The notes beneath the pieces are model-generated. The model saw only the letters and a list, made by a program, of their open reading frames with translations. It had not been told where the DNA came from and did not search any database. Below are positions 23,028 to 30,129 of a stretch of DNA of 33,642 nucleotides, piece after piece. Both the position numbers and the translations under genes were made by a program. Each line of letters opens with the position of its first letter. The first letter of the stretch is position 1. The DNA is from a virus. Where the stretch lies: positions 1 to 33,642 of the IMG/VR virus record IMGVR_UViG_3300036830_000094; one strand, given 5' to 3'.

Positions 23028-24781
23028 TACGTCGGCGCTCCGCCGCCGGTGAGCTGGTCAAGCACGGTGCCGCCCGTCGCGAGCGGCGTCTGGCTCGCCA
23101 TCTGCGCCGCGCTCGCGACCTTCGGGGCGCTCTCGGCCGCCTGGGCCGCCGCCGCCTGCTTCGCTTCCGCGTCGGCGAGCGCCTGCGCCTCGTCGTCGGT
23201 GCGGAGCGCGTCGGGGTCCGTGCCATACATGTCGCCGTAGTCGTCGACGACACGCATCGCGTTGACCTTGTGCCGCGCCTCCGGCCAGACCTGCACCATC
23301 GACGCGACCGTCGTGACAAGGCGATCAGCGGCGTTGACGCCCACGAGCTTCTGCGCTTGCGCCAGGATGCTCGTGTTCTCCGGCTTGATCTCGACGCCCT
23401 GTAGTTCATCCGGCGGATCGGGAAGCAGTCCGGCCTCGTCGGCCATCTCGAAGACGCGATCGTAGAGCGGATCGAACAGCTCGTCGTTGCTGCGCTCCAG
23501 CACCGGCCCGAGCGCGAGCATCTTCTCCTCCTTGCGCTCCGCGATCTCCGTCGCCGTCTTCGCCGGGTCGTTCTCCATCGCGTCCGTGCGCGCCAGCATC
23601 AGGAAGAGATCCTCGAAATAGGCGCGCTGGATCCGCTGCTGCACTTCGCCGATGTCCGCGCGCAGGTCGCCGATGTCGAGGTTGACCTGATATGCCGCGC
23701 GGAAGCCGTGCTGCGGGTCGCGCGTGTACGTCACTTCGCCGGGCAGGACGCTGGTCTTCTGCGTCTTCAGCTCCCAGGAGCCGACCATCGGCGGCGTGAC
23801 TTGCTTGACGATCGCCTTGGCCTTCTCGCGGTGCATCGTCTGCAGCCCCTTGATGTCGCCAAGGGCGATCGAGGCCGGCCAGTCCGTCCCATAGTTGTCC
23901 TCGTCCGTCACGTCCCAGCGCGGCACCATGATCGGGAAGGTCTTGTAGCCGCTCTCTCGCAGGAACGTGTTCCCGTTCTGGCCGCGCTCGAAGTAGCAGG
24001 ACGTCCACTTCATGAACTGCGCGCGCGGGCTGCCGACCTGGTAATCGACATTCGGCGTCACCACCCACGTGACGGGGATCTGCTCCTCGTATTGCCCCCG
24101 GTCCCACAGGTTCTTGACGGAGCTGGAGAACTTCGACCAGTCGATGTCCTGAAACCCGTCGCGGATGCCGAACTCCTCGATCAACTGCATCACGCTCAGC
24201 GAGTAGTCGCGGAGGAAGGTCGTCACTCGGCCGCGTGCGTCGAGGCCGATCGCGTAGCTGCCGATCGGATACGCCTTCACGCGGAAGAGGTCTTTCGCGT
24301 CCGGCAACACCGCCATCGCGCCGGTGCCGAAGTCGCCCAGGTCGCCGTAGACGACCGGCAACGCCTGATACAGGTTCGCCATCGAATAGAACGCCTGCAT
24401 CCGCGTGGTCACTTCCGCGAGGTAGGACTGCACCGGCTTGTAGCGCGCGAGGTCCGGGTCGGCGATCGTGCTCTTGAACCACGGCCGCGCCGGGCTGCTC
24501 ATCCCCGCGTGCAACCCGCTCGACAGCGTGCGCGAGGAGAAGGTCGCCGTCGAGTCGATGATGTTCTGGTTCCGGCGGTCGCCCCGGTTCTTATCGCTGA
24601 TCTGAAACTTCGCGCGGCGCGGCCGGATGAAGTCCGCGCACTCTTTCCAGTGCGCATCGAACGAGCTGCGCTCCGTCATCAGCGTCGTGCGCATCTGCTC
24701 GTAGCGCGTGCGCTTCGTGTAGGCCGGACGCTGGTCCGTCGCCGGCCGAGCGAGCGCCATCTGGACGGCGCGCATCGCCAT
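23027..24781 (-). CDS. Portal protein (head-to-tail connector, T7 gp8-like), 584 aa
   Basis: This matches the 'bacteriophage head to tail connecting protein' family in length and motifs: 'RSSFDAHWKECADFIRPRR' near residue 40, 'SSRTLSSGLHAGMSSPARPW' near 83-103, 'GDFGTGAMAV' near 150, and 'QTMHREKAKAIVKQVTPPM' near 320, then a long helical C-terminal region and an Ala/Gln-rich tail. Twelve copies form the ring at one capsid vertex through which TerL pumps DNA and to which the tail attaches. It follows the small 106-residue gene as TAGATG and overlaps the Bbp19-like gene by one base. An alternative start two codons in is possible. No defects are seen. Confidence 0.93.
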   Translation of the reverse strand: MAMRAVQMALARPATDQRPAYTKRTRYEQMRTTLMTERSSFDAHWKECADFIRPRRAKFQISDKNRGDRRNQNIIDSTATFSSRTLSSGLHAGMSSPARPWFKSTIADPDLARYKPVQSYLAEVTTRMQAFYSMANLYQALPVVYGDLGDFGTGAMAVLPDAKDLFRVKAYPIGSYAIGLDARGRVTTFLRDYSLSVMQLIEEFGIRDGFQDIDWSKFSSSVKNLWDRGQYEEQIPVTWVVTPNVDYQVGSPRAQFMKWTSCYFERGQNGNTFLRESGYKTFPIMVPRWDVTDEDNYGTDWPASIALGDIKGLQTMHREKAKAIVKQVTPPMVGSWELKTQKTSVLPGEVTYTRDPQHGFRAAYQVNLDIGDLRADIGEVQQRIQRAYFEDLFLMLARTDAMENDPAKTATEIAERKEEKMLALGPVLERSNDELFDPLYDRVFEMADEAGLLPDPPDELQGVEIKPENTSILAQAQKLVGVNAADRLVTTVASMVQVWPEARHKVNAMRVVDDYGDMYGTDPDALRTDDEAQALADAEAKQAAAAQAAESAPKVASAAQMASQTPLATGGTVLDQLTGGGAPT

Positions 24782-25102
24782 CTAGTAGCCGCCCGCGATC
24801 GTGGTCTTGGGCGCCAGGACGGGACGCGGCGCGCGGATGACGGACGGCGCGAGCCCGGTGCCGGCGCCCGGCGCGAGCCGTGCTCGCTGCTTCGCGGCAG
24901 CCTGCTGCCCGGCAGCGGCGCCCGCGCTCGACTGCGCGGCTTGCAACGGCGGGGGCGTCGGCGCGGCGAGGGTGGACTGCGCGGCGGTCGTTGGCCCCGG
25001 TGCGGCGATCGACTGCTGCCCAGCCTGCGCCAGCTTCTTCCCGCCGAAGAGCCCGGCCGCGCCCGCGAGGCCGAGGAGCGCGAGCGTGGTGAACGCGGCC
25101 AT
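24782..25102 (-). CDS. Small Ala/Pro/Gln-rich protein with hydrophobic N-terminus (106 aa)
   Basis: The first 13 residues MAAFTTLALLGLA are identical, including DNA, to those of the gp14-like virion protein at 10694-11260. The next residues 'KKLAQAGQQSIAA' still resemble 'KAAKKAGQQEQAA' there. After that it is Ala/Pro/Gln-rich and low in complexity, ending 'APKTTIAGGY'. I read it as a partial, diverged duplicate of the gp14-like gene or a small virion-associated protein. GGAGG lies eight bases before the ATG. It starts two bases after the stop of the basic protein gene and its TAG abuts the portal ATG. Function unknown. Confidence 0.65.
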   Translation of the reverse strand: MAAFTTLALLGLAGAAGLFGGKKLAQAGQQSIAAPGPTTAAQSTLAAPTPPPLQAAQSSAGAAAGQQAAAKQRARLAPGAGTGLAPSVIRAPRPVLAPKTTIAGGY

Positions 25103-25103
25103 C
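25065..25103. repeat. 39-bp perfect direct repeat, copy 2
   Basis: This stretch is identical to 11223-11261 and covers the ATG plus about twelve codons of the 106-residue protein gene, with one base upstream of the start. Flanking bases diverge at once on both sides at the DNA level, although protein similarity extends a little further into the coding region. Confidence 0.95.
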
Positions 25104-25104
25104 C

Positions 25105-25287
25105 TTACTTCCTCCGCTTCCCGTGTTTGCCGAGCATCGCGAATTTCTTCTTCCCGTATTTGCGTCGACCGATGTAGGCCGCCAGCGCGCCAGGGTTACG
25201 GATCCCCTTCCGTCGACCCAGCTTCGCCTTCAGGGACTTGAATCGGGCGCCGCTGCCGAGCCGAGGCTTCCTGCTGCGTCGTGCCAT
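25105..25287 (-). CDS. Small basic protein, 60 aa
   Basis: It is very rich in Lys, Arg and Gly ('RRKGIRNPGALAAYIGRRKYGKKKFA'). The 'RNPGALAAYIGRKKYGKKKF' pattern is common in small proteins of phages near the terminase and portal genes; function unknown, nucleic-acid binding is plausible from charge. The start ATG 25287 is preceded by AAAAGG at seven bases. Its first 92 bases overlap the reading frame of the GNAT gene, which runs past the usual end of its fold. Both frames appear intact, so the overlap may be real. Confidence 0.7.
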   Translation of the reverse strand: MARRSRKPRLGSGARFKSLKAKLGRRKGIRNPGALAAYIGRRKYGKKKFAMLGKHGKRRK

Positions 25288-25732
25288 GACTCAACCTTTT
25301 GATGAATGCGGTTTCCAGCGGGGTGTAGCCGAGCCGTGCGTAGAAGCGGCCGACGTCAGACCCGGCCGGCGCGACCATTTTGAGACACACCGATCCCATC
25401 TGTCCAGCCCATTCCTCGAAGGACCGCAAGATGTAGTAGGCGAGGCGTCCGCCCCGCTGTTCTGGATTGACCCACCAGGCGAACTCTTCCGCCATCAGTT
25501 CGCCGCTGATCGGGTTGTGGACGACCATCCCCGCGAGGAAACCCACGGGCGCGCCGTCGACCTCCGCCAGGAACACGGCGCCGCGCTCCAAGGTGAACGC
25601 GATCAGCGACTCCAGCGCGTCCGGATTGAAGGCGAGCAGATGGCCGTAGGGACTGCCGGCGAGAAAGCGTCGGCTCAACTCCAGGATCGCTCCGGCGTCC
25701 TGCTGCGTGGCCCGGCGCACCGGCTGGGTCAT
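25196..25732 (-). CDS. GNAT-family N-acetyltransferase, 178 aa
   Basis: It opens 'MTQPVRRATQQDAGAILELSRRF', typical for GNAT folds, with 'VFLAEVDGAPVGFLAGMV' as the central strands and the acetyl-CoA-binding loop 'EQRGGRLAY' at residues 91-99 (Q/R-x-x-G-x-G/A type). It ends with 'FYARLGYTPLETAFIKRL' at 130-147. These enzymes move an acetyl group from acetyl-CoA to an amine; the substrate here is unknown. GNAT genes between terminase and portal occur in many podoviruses. The fold should be complete by about residue 148; the last 30 residues, Gln/Arg/Glu-rich, run over the start of the basic protein gene. Its ATG overlaps the upstream stop (ATGA). Confidence 0.85.
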   Translation of the reverse strand: MTQPVRRATQQDAGAILELSRRFLAGSPYGHLLAFNPDALESLIAFTLERGAVFLAEVDGAPVGFLAGMVVHNPISGELMAEEFAWWVNPEQRGGRLAYYILRSFEEWAGQMGSVCLKMVAPAGSDVGRFYARLGYTPLETAFIKRLSHGTTQQEASARQRRPIQVPEGEAGSTEGDP

Positions 25733-25920
25733 CGCGGTGGACAGCCGTCCACGCCGCAGGAGCAGACCGGCGGAAGTGGGCAGGGCTCGATCGCGCGCGG
25801 TTCACGGATGCGGCCGAACGCCGTGCGCACGAACTGCAGCACATGCCCCCAGACCGCGCCACAGTGCGGGCACGTGTGCCAGCATCTCGGCTTTCGATTC
25901 GTCTGAATGGGCTGCGTCAT
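25729..25920 (-). CDS. Small zinc-ribbon-like protein, 63 aa
   Basis: It has Cys pairs in 'CWHTCPHCGAVW' near residue 13-24 and 'CPLPPVCSCGVDGC' near 47-60. The first contains the CPHCG knuckle of zinc ribbons, and the second could complete a metal site. The family is not recognised. ATG 25920 is preceded by AAGGA nine bases upstream. The stop overlaps the GNAT start as ATGA, so the two are coupled. It may bind nucleic acid or a protein partner in packaging, but nothing in the sequence decides this. Confidence 0.65.
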   Translation of the reverse strand: MTQPIQTNRKPRCWHTCPHCGAVWGHVLQFVRTAFGRIREPRAIEPCPLPPVCSCGVDGCPPR

Positions 25921-25951
25921 CTGATTGCGTCCTTCCGCTTCTCTCGACTGT

Positions 25952-26143
25952 TCAGGGCTCGTTGATTCGACTCAGAAATCCGATCCCTCGATGCCAAAAA
26001 CTACCGTCGTTTGCTGCATCGTAGATTCTGACGCGCGGCGGGTCGACGTAGTCAACGGTCGGGACCACGAACGGATAGGTCTGATCGTCGCCGTCGTGCG
26101 CGACCGCCGAGATGCGGTGCGTCTGGAGTGGTTTACTTTTCAT
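25952..26143 (-). CDS. Small hypothetical protein directly after TerL, 63 aa
   Basis: A short frame beginning MKSKPLQTHRISAVAHDGDD starts at ATG 26143, overlapping the TerL stop as ATGA, and ends at 25952 with 'FLSRINEP'. The composition is balanced, with polar and aromatic residues ('TYPFVVPTVDYVDPPRVRIYD'), unlike the Arg-rich junk of non-coding frames here. A longer version of the same frame extends upstream inside TerL, but the coupled ATG is the likely start. I recognise no family. The spacing of strands suggests a small beta domain. Confidence 0.6.
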   Translation of the reverse strand: MKSKPLQTHRISAVAHDGDDQTYPFVVPTVDYVDPPRVRIYDAANDGSFWHRGIGFLSRINEP

Positions 26144-27735
26144 GCGAACGGATCCCAATCGTGTTCCAGCACGCCAACCGCGCTCCCCGTGTCGTCGTCG
26201 CCAAAGTGCCGCCCCGGCTTGAACGGGTCGAACTCCGCGCGCACGTCCGGCCGCCAGAGCCGCTCCAACATCGCCATCAGCTCCGGGGAGCCGGCACCCG
26301 GACCGAACTCGTCTTCGAGGTTGAACACGCGCGCCGGCATCTCCGGGAACAGGAACGTCTCCGCGAGCGCGTCCGCGAGGTCCGGGGAGACGCCGATGCG
26401 CGCCTTCAACATCTTCTTGTCCTCGACGACGAACTGGCCGCCTTGAAAGGTGTAGGTAATCTCCGTCAGCTCGCGCACCAGCTCCGGCATGTTCGGCAGC
26501 GCGCCGCCGGCCTTGACCCACTTCGCCATCTCAACCCACATCAGATCGCGCACCGTCTTGTAGCGCTTGTCGGGCGAGCGCGAGGCGTAGTTGACCGGCA
26601 CGCACGGGACCGGCTTCACGTCCGGGAGCGGGTCGAGCAGCTTGTCGATGACCCCGTGCCCCCAATGGCCCGTGTCGTCGACGAAGACGACCTCCGGTTC
26701 CCATAACTGGCCGGCACGGTTGACGCGGTCCGCAATACGCATCGTGTTCTGCTGCCGCATGACGTCCGGCCGGAACGCCTGCCGCCCCTGTCGCGGGAAG
26801 AGCACCGTCCGGTCGTCGCCGAACCGCGCGACGTCGACCCCGATCCGCTTTTGCGCGAACAGGTAGTCGGCGGGGCGGTAGCGGCGACGCATGGCCGCCT
26901 CGACCTCCTCGACCCCGAGCAGCGCGTTGATGCTGGCCGGCGGGAACTGGCCGAGGATGTTCACCATCACCCAGGGGTTGTCCCGCCCCCAGAGGGCGAT
27001 CTGCTCCTTCGCGTGCGTCAGGCTGATGCGCGCCGAGCGCTCCGGGTCGTCCGGGTCGCCGGTAATCGTGACGACCTTCCAGAGATGTTTCTCCGCCGTG
27101 CACGCGCGGTAGAGCGGGCCGGTGGTGTGCGTCGGGTTGCCGGCTTGGACGACGATCGCGCGGTGCCCGGCCGCGATCATCGCGTCGGTGTGCGTCGTGA
27201 ACACCGCTTCGGCAGTGACCATCACGCCTTGCGGGATCCCGCCGCTCTCGTCCAACACGAACATGATGTCGTCCGCGTGGAGGCCGGCGAGCGCGTTCGC
27301 CTGCTCGTCCGCGTTCCCGCTCTTCGGCCACGTCCGCTTGACCGCGAACCATTGCGCCCCGGCGGTGCCTCGACGGCGCACGTGCGTCTTTGACCAGACG
27401 AACATCGCCGAGAGCACGGGCGACTTATCGAGCCACTTGAACAGCTCCGGCCAGAGGCCCGCATCGATGTTGCCTTCCGTGATCGATGTCGCGCCGACCT
27501 TCGAGTTTGGGAAGCAGGTGAGGAACCACAGGATGATCCAGGCGAGCACCGCCGTCTTTCCCGGCCCCTTGCAGGCTTTGAGCGCGAGGCGCCGCGTGGT
27601 CGGGTCGCTGACGTAGATGAGCGCTTGCCGTTGCTTCGCGTCCGGCTCCGCGCCGATCGCCTCGCGCACGTAGCACACGGCATCCTTGCGCCAGCGGATG
27701 ATCTGGTCGTTGACGTAGACCGTGTCCGCGCTCAC
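26140..27735 (-). CDS. Terminase large subunit (ATPase and nuclease), 531 aa
   Basis: This is the DNA-packaging motor. ATPase: Walker A 'CKGPGKT' at residues 55-61 (preceded by 'LALKA'), Walker B 'IMFVLDE' at 157-163, and a coupling motif 'QAGNPT' at 197-202. RNase H-like nuclease: D301 in 'IGVDVARFG', D353/D354 in 'VVFVDDTGHWG', and D452/D455 in 'SPDLADAL', giving the expected acidic residues. Length is normal. The GTG start at 27735 overlaps the stop of the small Cys-rich gene as GTGA, and no strong ribosome site is seen, so translation is probably coupled. The enzyme docks on the portal encoded downstream and works with TerS encoded upstream. Confidence 0.95.
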   Translation of the reverse strand: MSADTVYVNDQIIRWRKDAVCYVREAIGAEPDAKQRQALIYVSDPTTRRLALKACKGPGKTAVLAWIILWFLTCFPNSKVGATSITEGNIDAGLWPELFKWLDKSPVLSAMFVWSKTHVRRRGTAGAQWFAVKRTWPKSGNADEQANALAGLHADDIMFVLDESGGIPQGVMVTAEAVFTTHTDAMIAAGHRAIVVQAGNPTHTTGPLYRACTAEKHLWKVVTITGDPDDPERSARISLTHAKEQIALWGRDNPWVMVNILGQFPPASINALLGVEEVEAAMRRRYRPADYLFAQKRIGVDVARFGDDRTVLFPRQGRQAFRPDVMRQQNTMRIADRVNRAGQLWEPEVVFVDDTGHWGHGVIDKLLDPLPDVKPVPCVPVNYASRSPDKRYKTVRDLMWVEMAKWVKAGGALPNMPELVRELTEITYTFQGGQFVVEDKKMLKARIGVSPDLADALAETFLFPEMPARVFNLEDEFGPGAGSPELMAMLERLWRPDVRAEFDPFKPGRHFGDDDTGSAVGVLEHDWDPFA

Positions 27736-27983
27736 GCCGACGCCGTCCGCGCCGCCAGGCAGACGCGGCAGAACTCATCGCCCTTCGCCTCGACGCGACG
27801 CGAGCACATCCAGGCGTTGCAGGTCGGGTTCCGACGCCGGCCCATGTTGACCTTCGTCGTGTCGCTCGTCGCCCGCGTCGTGTTGCCAGGGCGCCGGTTG
27901 ATCGGAGACAGCGGCGCGCGCGGCCAGTGACAGAACTCGCCTTCGTGCAGGATGTCATCGAGCGAGCGGACGCTGCCGATCAC
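27732..27983 (-). CDS. Small Cys-rich protein between TerS and TerL, 83 aa
   Basis: GTG start at 27983 overlaps the TerS stop as GTGA, and its own stop overlaps the TerL GTG in the same way. The N-terminus 'IGSVRSLDDILHEGEFCHWPR' is helical. The C-terminal half has 'CNAWMC' (C-x4-C) and 'FCRVC' (C-x2-C) separated by about 14 residues, a possible treble-clef or zinc-ribbon site. The family is not recognised. Double coupling suggests it is made together with the terminase subunits and might assist DNA recognition or packaging. Confidence 0.6.
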   Translation of the reverse strand: MIGSVRSLDDILHEGEFCHWPRAPLSPINRRPGNTTRATSDTTKVNMGRRRNPTCNAWMCSRRVEAKGDEFCRVCLAARTASA

Positions 27984-28612
27984 TCCGCGACCCCGTTCCG
28001 CGCCAACGTCTCGCGCATCGCTGCCGCCAGTTCGTCCATGCCGCCGCCCGCGCCCTTCACTTTGCCGGCGATCTCCAGGATGGCCCGCCGCGCGATCGTC
28101 TTCGACGCCAGCTTGACCTTCTTCAGCTTGTCGCCCTCGAACTCGACCGCCTCGACGCTGTTCAGGATCTCGTCGCTCAACTCGTGCAGCCCGAGCGGCG
28201 CGCCCGTCTCCTCGTTCACGAGCAGCCGCGCGTTGGCCGTCGCGTCCATCCCGACCCGCGCGAGCACCTCTTCGGCGCTGACCTGCCGCGCTTTCCAGAA
28301 GGCATCGTCGAGCAGCTCCAGTAATCGCGCCCGCACGCTAGCCGTCATTAGCTTGCGGCAGGCGTTCACCCCGGCCGCGCCCAGCGCCTTCGAGTCGGGA
28401 TGCACCTCCCGCCACGCTGCCGCCCCGTTGAAGCCGTTCGTCAAATAGAACTGGAGGAACAGCTCGTCGTCCACCGGGAGGGGCGGCGTCTTCTGGACGA
28501 GGGGAGCGGGCGGAGGGGGTGCGACTCGCGTCAGGGCGTGGGTCGTCGGCTTGGGAGTCTTTCGCGAGCGTTTACCGCCGGCGGTAGGTCGCGTGGAACG
28601 GCGCTTGCTCAC
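27980..28612 (-). CDS. Terminase small subunit (Terminase_2 type), 210 aa
   Basis: Residues 1-45 are basic and Pro-rich. Residues 48-105 ('DELFLQFYLTNGFNGAAAWREVHPDSKALGAAGVNACRKLM..') follow the Terminase_2 pattern: 'F...YL...N...A...A.....S...A...G.RLL....V...L'. That part is a helix-turn-helix region that binds the packaging start site. The remaining residues form 'VSAEEVLARVGMDATAN' and further helices for oligomerisation. The GTG start at 28612 has no clear ribosome site; I chose it because nothing better lies upstream in frame. The gene diverges from the plus-strand membrane protein gene, 40 bases away, so a short divergent control region is implied, though I see no convincing promoter in it. 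Confidence 0.87.
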   Translation of the reverse strand: MSKRRSTRPTAGGKRSRKTPKPTTHALTRVAPPPPAPLVQKTPPLPVDDELFLQFYLTNGFNGAAAWREVHPDSKALGAAGVNACRKLMTASVRARLLELLDDAFWKARQVSAEEVLARVGMDATANARLLVNEETGAPLGLHELSDEILNSVEAVEFEGDKLKKVKLASKTIARRAILEIAGKVKGAGGGMDELAAAMRETLARNGVAE

Positions 28613-28652
28613 GGTGGCGGAAGGGTAACACGGCGTTAGGGGTCGCCGGCAA

Positions 28653-28793
28653 ATGCTGACTGCCTTGCTTGTGCTCGTGCTGGTCGGGCTGGGGTTGCTG
28701 GTCGCGCACGCGGTCGGGAAGCTGGCGCTGTGGCCGGCCGTCCTCGTGCTCTACGTGGCGGAGCTGCTGCGGGCGTTGCCGCTCGGTCGCTGA
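28653..28793 (+). CDS. Small membrane protein, 46 aa, only convincing plus-strand gene
   Basis: Reading from ATG 28653: MLTALLVLVLVGLGLLVAHA for the first 20, then 'VGKLALWPAVLVLYVAELL' and a short basic end. There are two hydrophobic segments (about 3-19 and 24-37) with a Lys between them, which suggests a hairpin or one long membrane helix. AGGGGT lies nine bases before the ATG. A GC-rich hairpin follows its stop by about ten bases. The gene is too short for most gene finders. A holin- or antiholin-like role is possible, as many phages have such tiny membrane proteins, but no lysis genes lie nearby, so this stays a guess. It points opposite to all its neighbours. Confidence 0.5.
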   Translation: MLTALLVLVLVGLGLLVAHAVGKLALWPAVLVLYVAELLRALPLGR

Positions 28794-28801
28794 AGACACG
28801 A

Positions 28802-28835
28802 AGGGCCGGGCGCCCAATTAGGACGTCCCGGCCCT
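28802..28835. terminator. GC-rich hairpin between convergent genes, probable bidirectional terminator
   Basis: AGGGCCGGG (28802-28810) pairs perfectly with CCCGGCCCT (28827-28835) around a 16-base loop. It lies in the 120-base gap between the plus-strand membrane gene (ends 28793) and the minus-strand DUF932-type gene (ends 28914). On the plus strand the stem is followed by a pyrimidine tract (cttccccctt), on the minus strand by a poorer T-containing stretch. Stem position and convergence support termination from both sides. Confidence 0.65.
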
Positions 28836-28913
28836 CTTCCCCCTTCGGTTCTACGGCGGTCGCTGTGCCGCCTCTCCGGTGCCGGCCGGCGCTTCCTGTC
28901 CGGCCGGTGCAGC

Positions 28914-30008
28914 CTACGCGGCCTTCGCCCAGGTCCGCGTCGGCAGTTCCAGGACCGCGCCGCCCGCGCGCTCCAGCGTGGTCGCCAGCTCGTAGTCGGT
29001 GGCATCGCCCGCCACGCGCGTGATGGCCGACGACATCCCCCACGCCGTCAGGTCGCCACCCTTGACGAGGTAGTCGAGGATGCCGCCCGACAGGGCCGGC
29101 GGAAGCGCGAGCTGCTCGACCACGGCGTCGACGACCTGAACGACCTCACCCTCGATCACCGTCGCCGCGCTGCGCCGGATGCGGTCGATGGCCGCGCGGA
29201 AATACTTTTCCTCGAAGGCCGCCATCGTGACGTCGGCAACCTTGAGCCAGAAAGCGCGATCGTCGGCTTCCCGCGTGACGTCGCGGAAGACCTCGTAGCC
29301 GTCGTCCGCCGTGTTCGCGCGGCCGACGTGATACTTCTTCCTGCCCGCGTTCTGGAGCACCGCAAGGTTCGTGCAGAAGGTCGTGAAGACGCTCGGCTCG
29401 ACGCGCAGCGTGCCGGCGCCCAGGTCCGAGTTAGAGATGACGATCGCCGCGACGAGCTTGCCGCGATCAACCGCGTTGTGGCCGACGCCCCAGGTCTGCC
29501 CCTGCGGCAGTTCGTCGCTGAGCGCCGGCAGGATGCCCTTGATATACATCCGGGTTTCGGTCAGTTCCGCGCTCACGATTTCGATCTTCTTCTCGATGAG
29601 CGTCGGCAGGACCACGTTCGCCAGGTCGAAATTGTCGAGCGGCCGATACTTCGGCGACAGGACCGCGCGGACCTTGCCGTCGAGCGTGCGCAGCATCCGC
29701 TTGTTGCTGGGGTCCGCCGAGAGCCAGGTGTTGATGTTCGCCGCCAGGAGCGTTGATTCGTGCTCGCGCATCCGGTCGTAGTAAGCCTTCGGGATGCCGA
29801 GGTGCTGCGAGAGCTGCCCGTGCGCGTAGTTGGTGAGCGGCATCGCGCCCCCATTGAATCCGCCGATGTGAACGTCGCTCGTCGTCTCGGCCTCGTTGGC
29901 GACGACGACCGCTTCGACCTTACCCTGAGGGGCGATGTAGTCCTTTTTCGATTCAGACTGGCGGGTCAGTTCAGCGGCGAGGGAATTGAGGCTTCGTCCG
30001 GTATTCAT
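28914..30008 (-). CDS. DUF932-type phage/plasmid protein, 364 aa
   Basis: The protein contains 'LSQHLGIPKAYYDRMREHES' near residue 66-85, 'NTWLSADPSNKRMLRTLDGKVRAVLSPKYRPLDNFDLANVVLP' across about 93-136, and 'AIVISNSDLGAGTLRVEPSVF' near 190-210. The 'RMLRTLDG..RA.LS.KYRPLDN.DL' arrangement is characteristic of DUF932 proteins, which occur in phages and plasmids and are of unknown role, perhaps in DNA replication or repair. Length is in the family range. It starts at ATG 30008 with AAGGA nine bases upstream. It is the first gene after a sigma70-like promoter and ends before a bidirectional hairpin, so it may be its own transcription unit. Confidence 0.82.
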   Translation of the reverse strand: MNTGRSLNSLAAELTRQSESKKDYIAPQGKVEAVVVANEAETTSDVHIGGFNGGAMPLTNYAHGQLSQHLGIPKAYYDRMREHESTLLAANINTWLSADPSNKRMLRTLDGKVRAVLSPKYRPLDNFDLANVVLPTLIEKKIEIVSAELTETRMYIKGILPALSDELPQGQTWGVGHNAVDRGKLVAAIVISNSDLGAGTLRVEPSVFTTFCTNLAVLQNAGRKKYHVGRANTADDGYEVFRDVTREADDRAFWLKVADVTMAAFEEKYFRAAIDRIRRSAATVIEGEVVQVVDAVVEQLALPPALSGGILDYLVKGGDLTAWGMSSAITRVAGDATDYELATTLERAGGAVLELPTRTWAKAA

Positions 30009-30035
30009 TGGAAGGTTGTCCTTGTCCCCGCGTTC

Positions 30036-30053
30036 CCCGGCGGCATTGCCGGG
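30036..30053. promoter_or_regulatory. Small perfect hairpin in the leader of the DUF932-type gene
   Basis: CCCGGC (30036-30041) and GCCGGG (30048-30053) form a perfect six-base stem with a six-base loop. It lies between the proposed promoter and the ribosome site of the gene starting at 30008. It could be a leader structure, an operator, or chance in GC-rich DNA. Confidence 0.35.
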
Positions 30054-30076
30054 CGAGTCGCGGCTTGAGGATTCTC

Positions 30077-30104
30077 ATTCTCTACTTCCGACTAACAATG
30101 TCAA
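30077..30104 (-). promoter_or_regulatory. Sigma70-like promoter, TTGACA - 16 bp - GAGAAT
   Basis: On the minus strand a perfect TTGACA (30104-30099) is followed after 16 bases by GAGAAT (30082-30077), a four-of-six match to TATAAT. A second GAGAAT lies six bases further (30076-30071). The stretch is clearly AT-richer than its surroundings and falls in the only sizeable gap of this part of the window (30009-30129). It would drive the DUF932-type gene with a leader of roughly 60 bases. This is the best promoter-like match I found. Confidence 0.6.
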
Positions 30105-30129
30105 GAGCCGATCTGCACTCCGCTGCAAT

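Noticed and set aside
28613-28652. Possible promoter for TerS or the plus-strand gene
   Set aside because: Only TTGCCG with a poor -10 (GTTACC) could be found; too weak to list.
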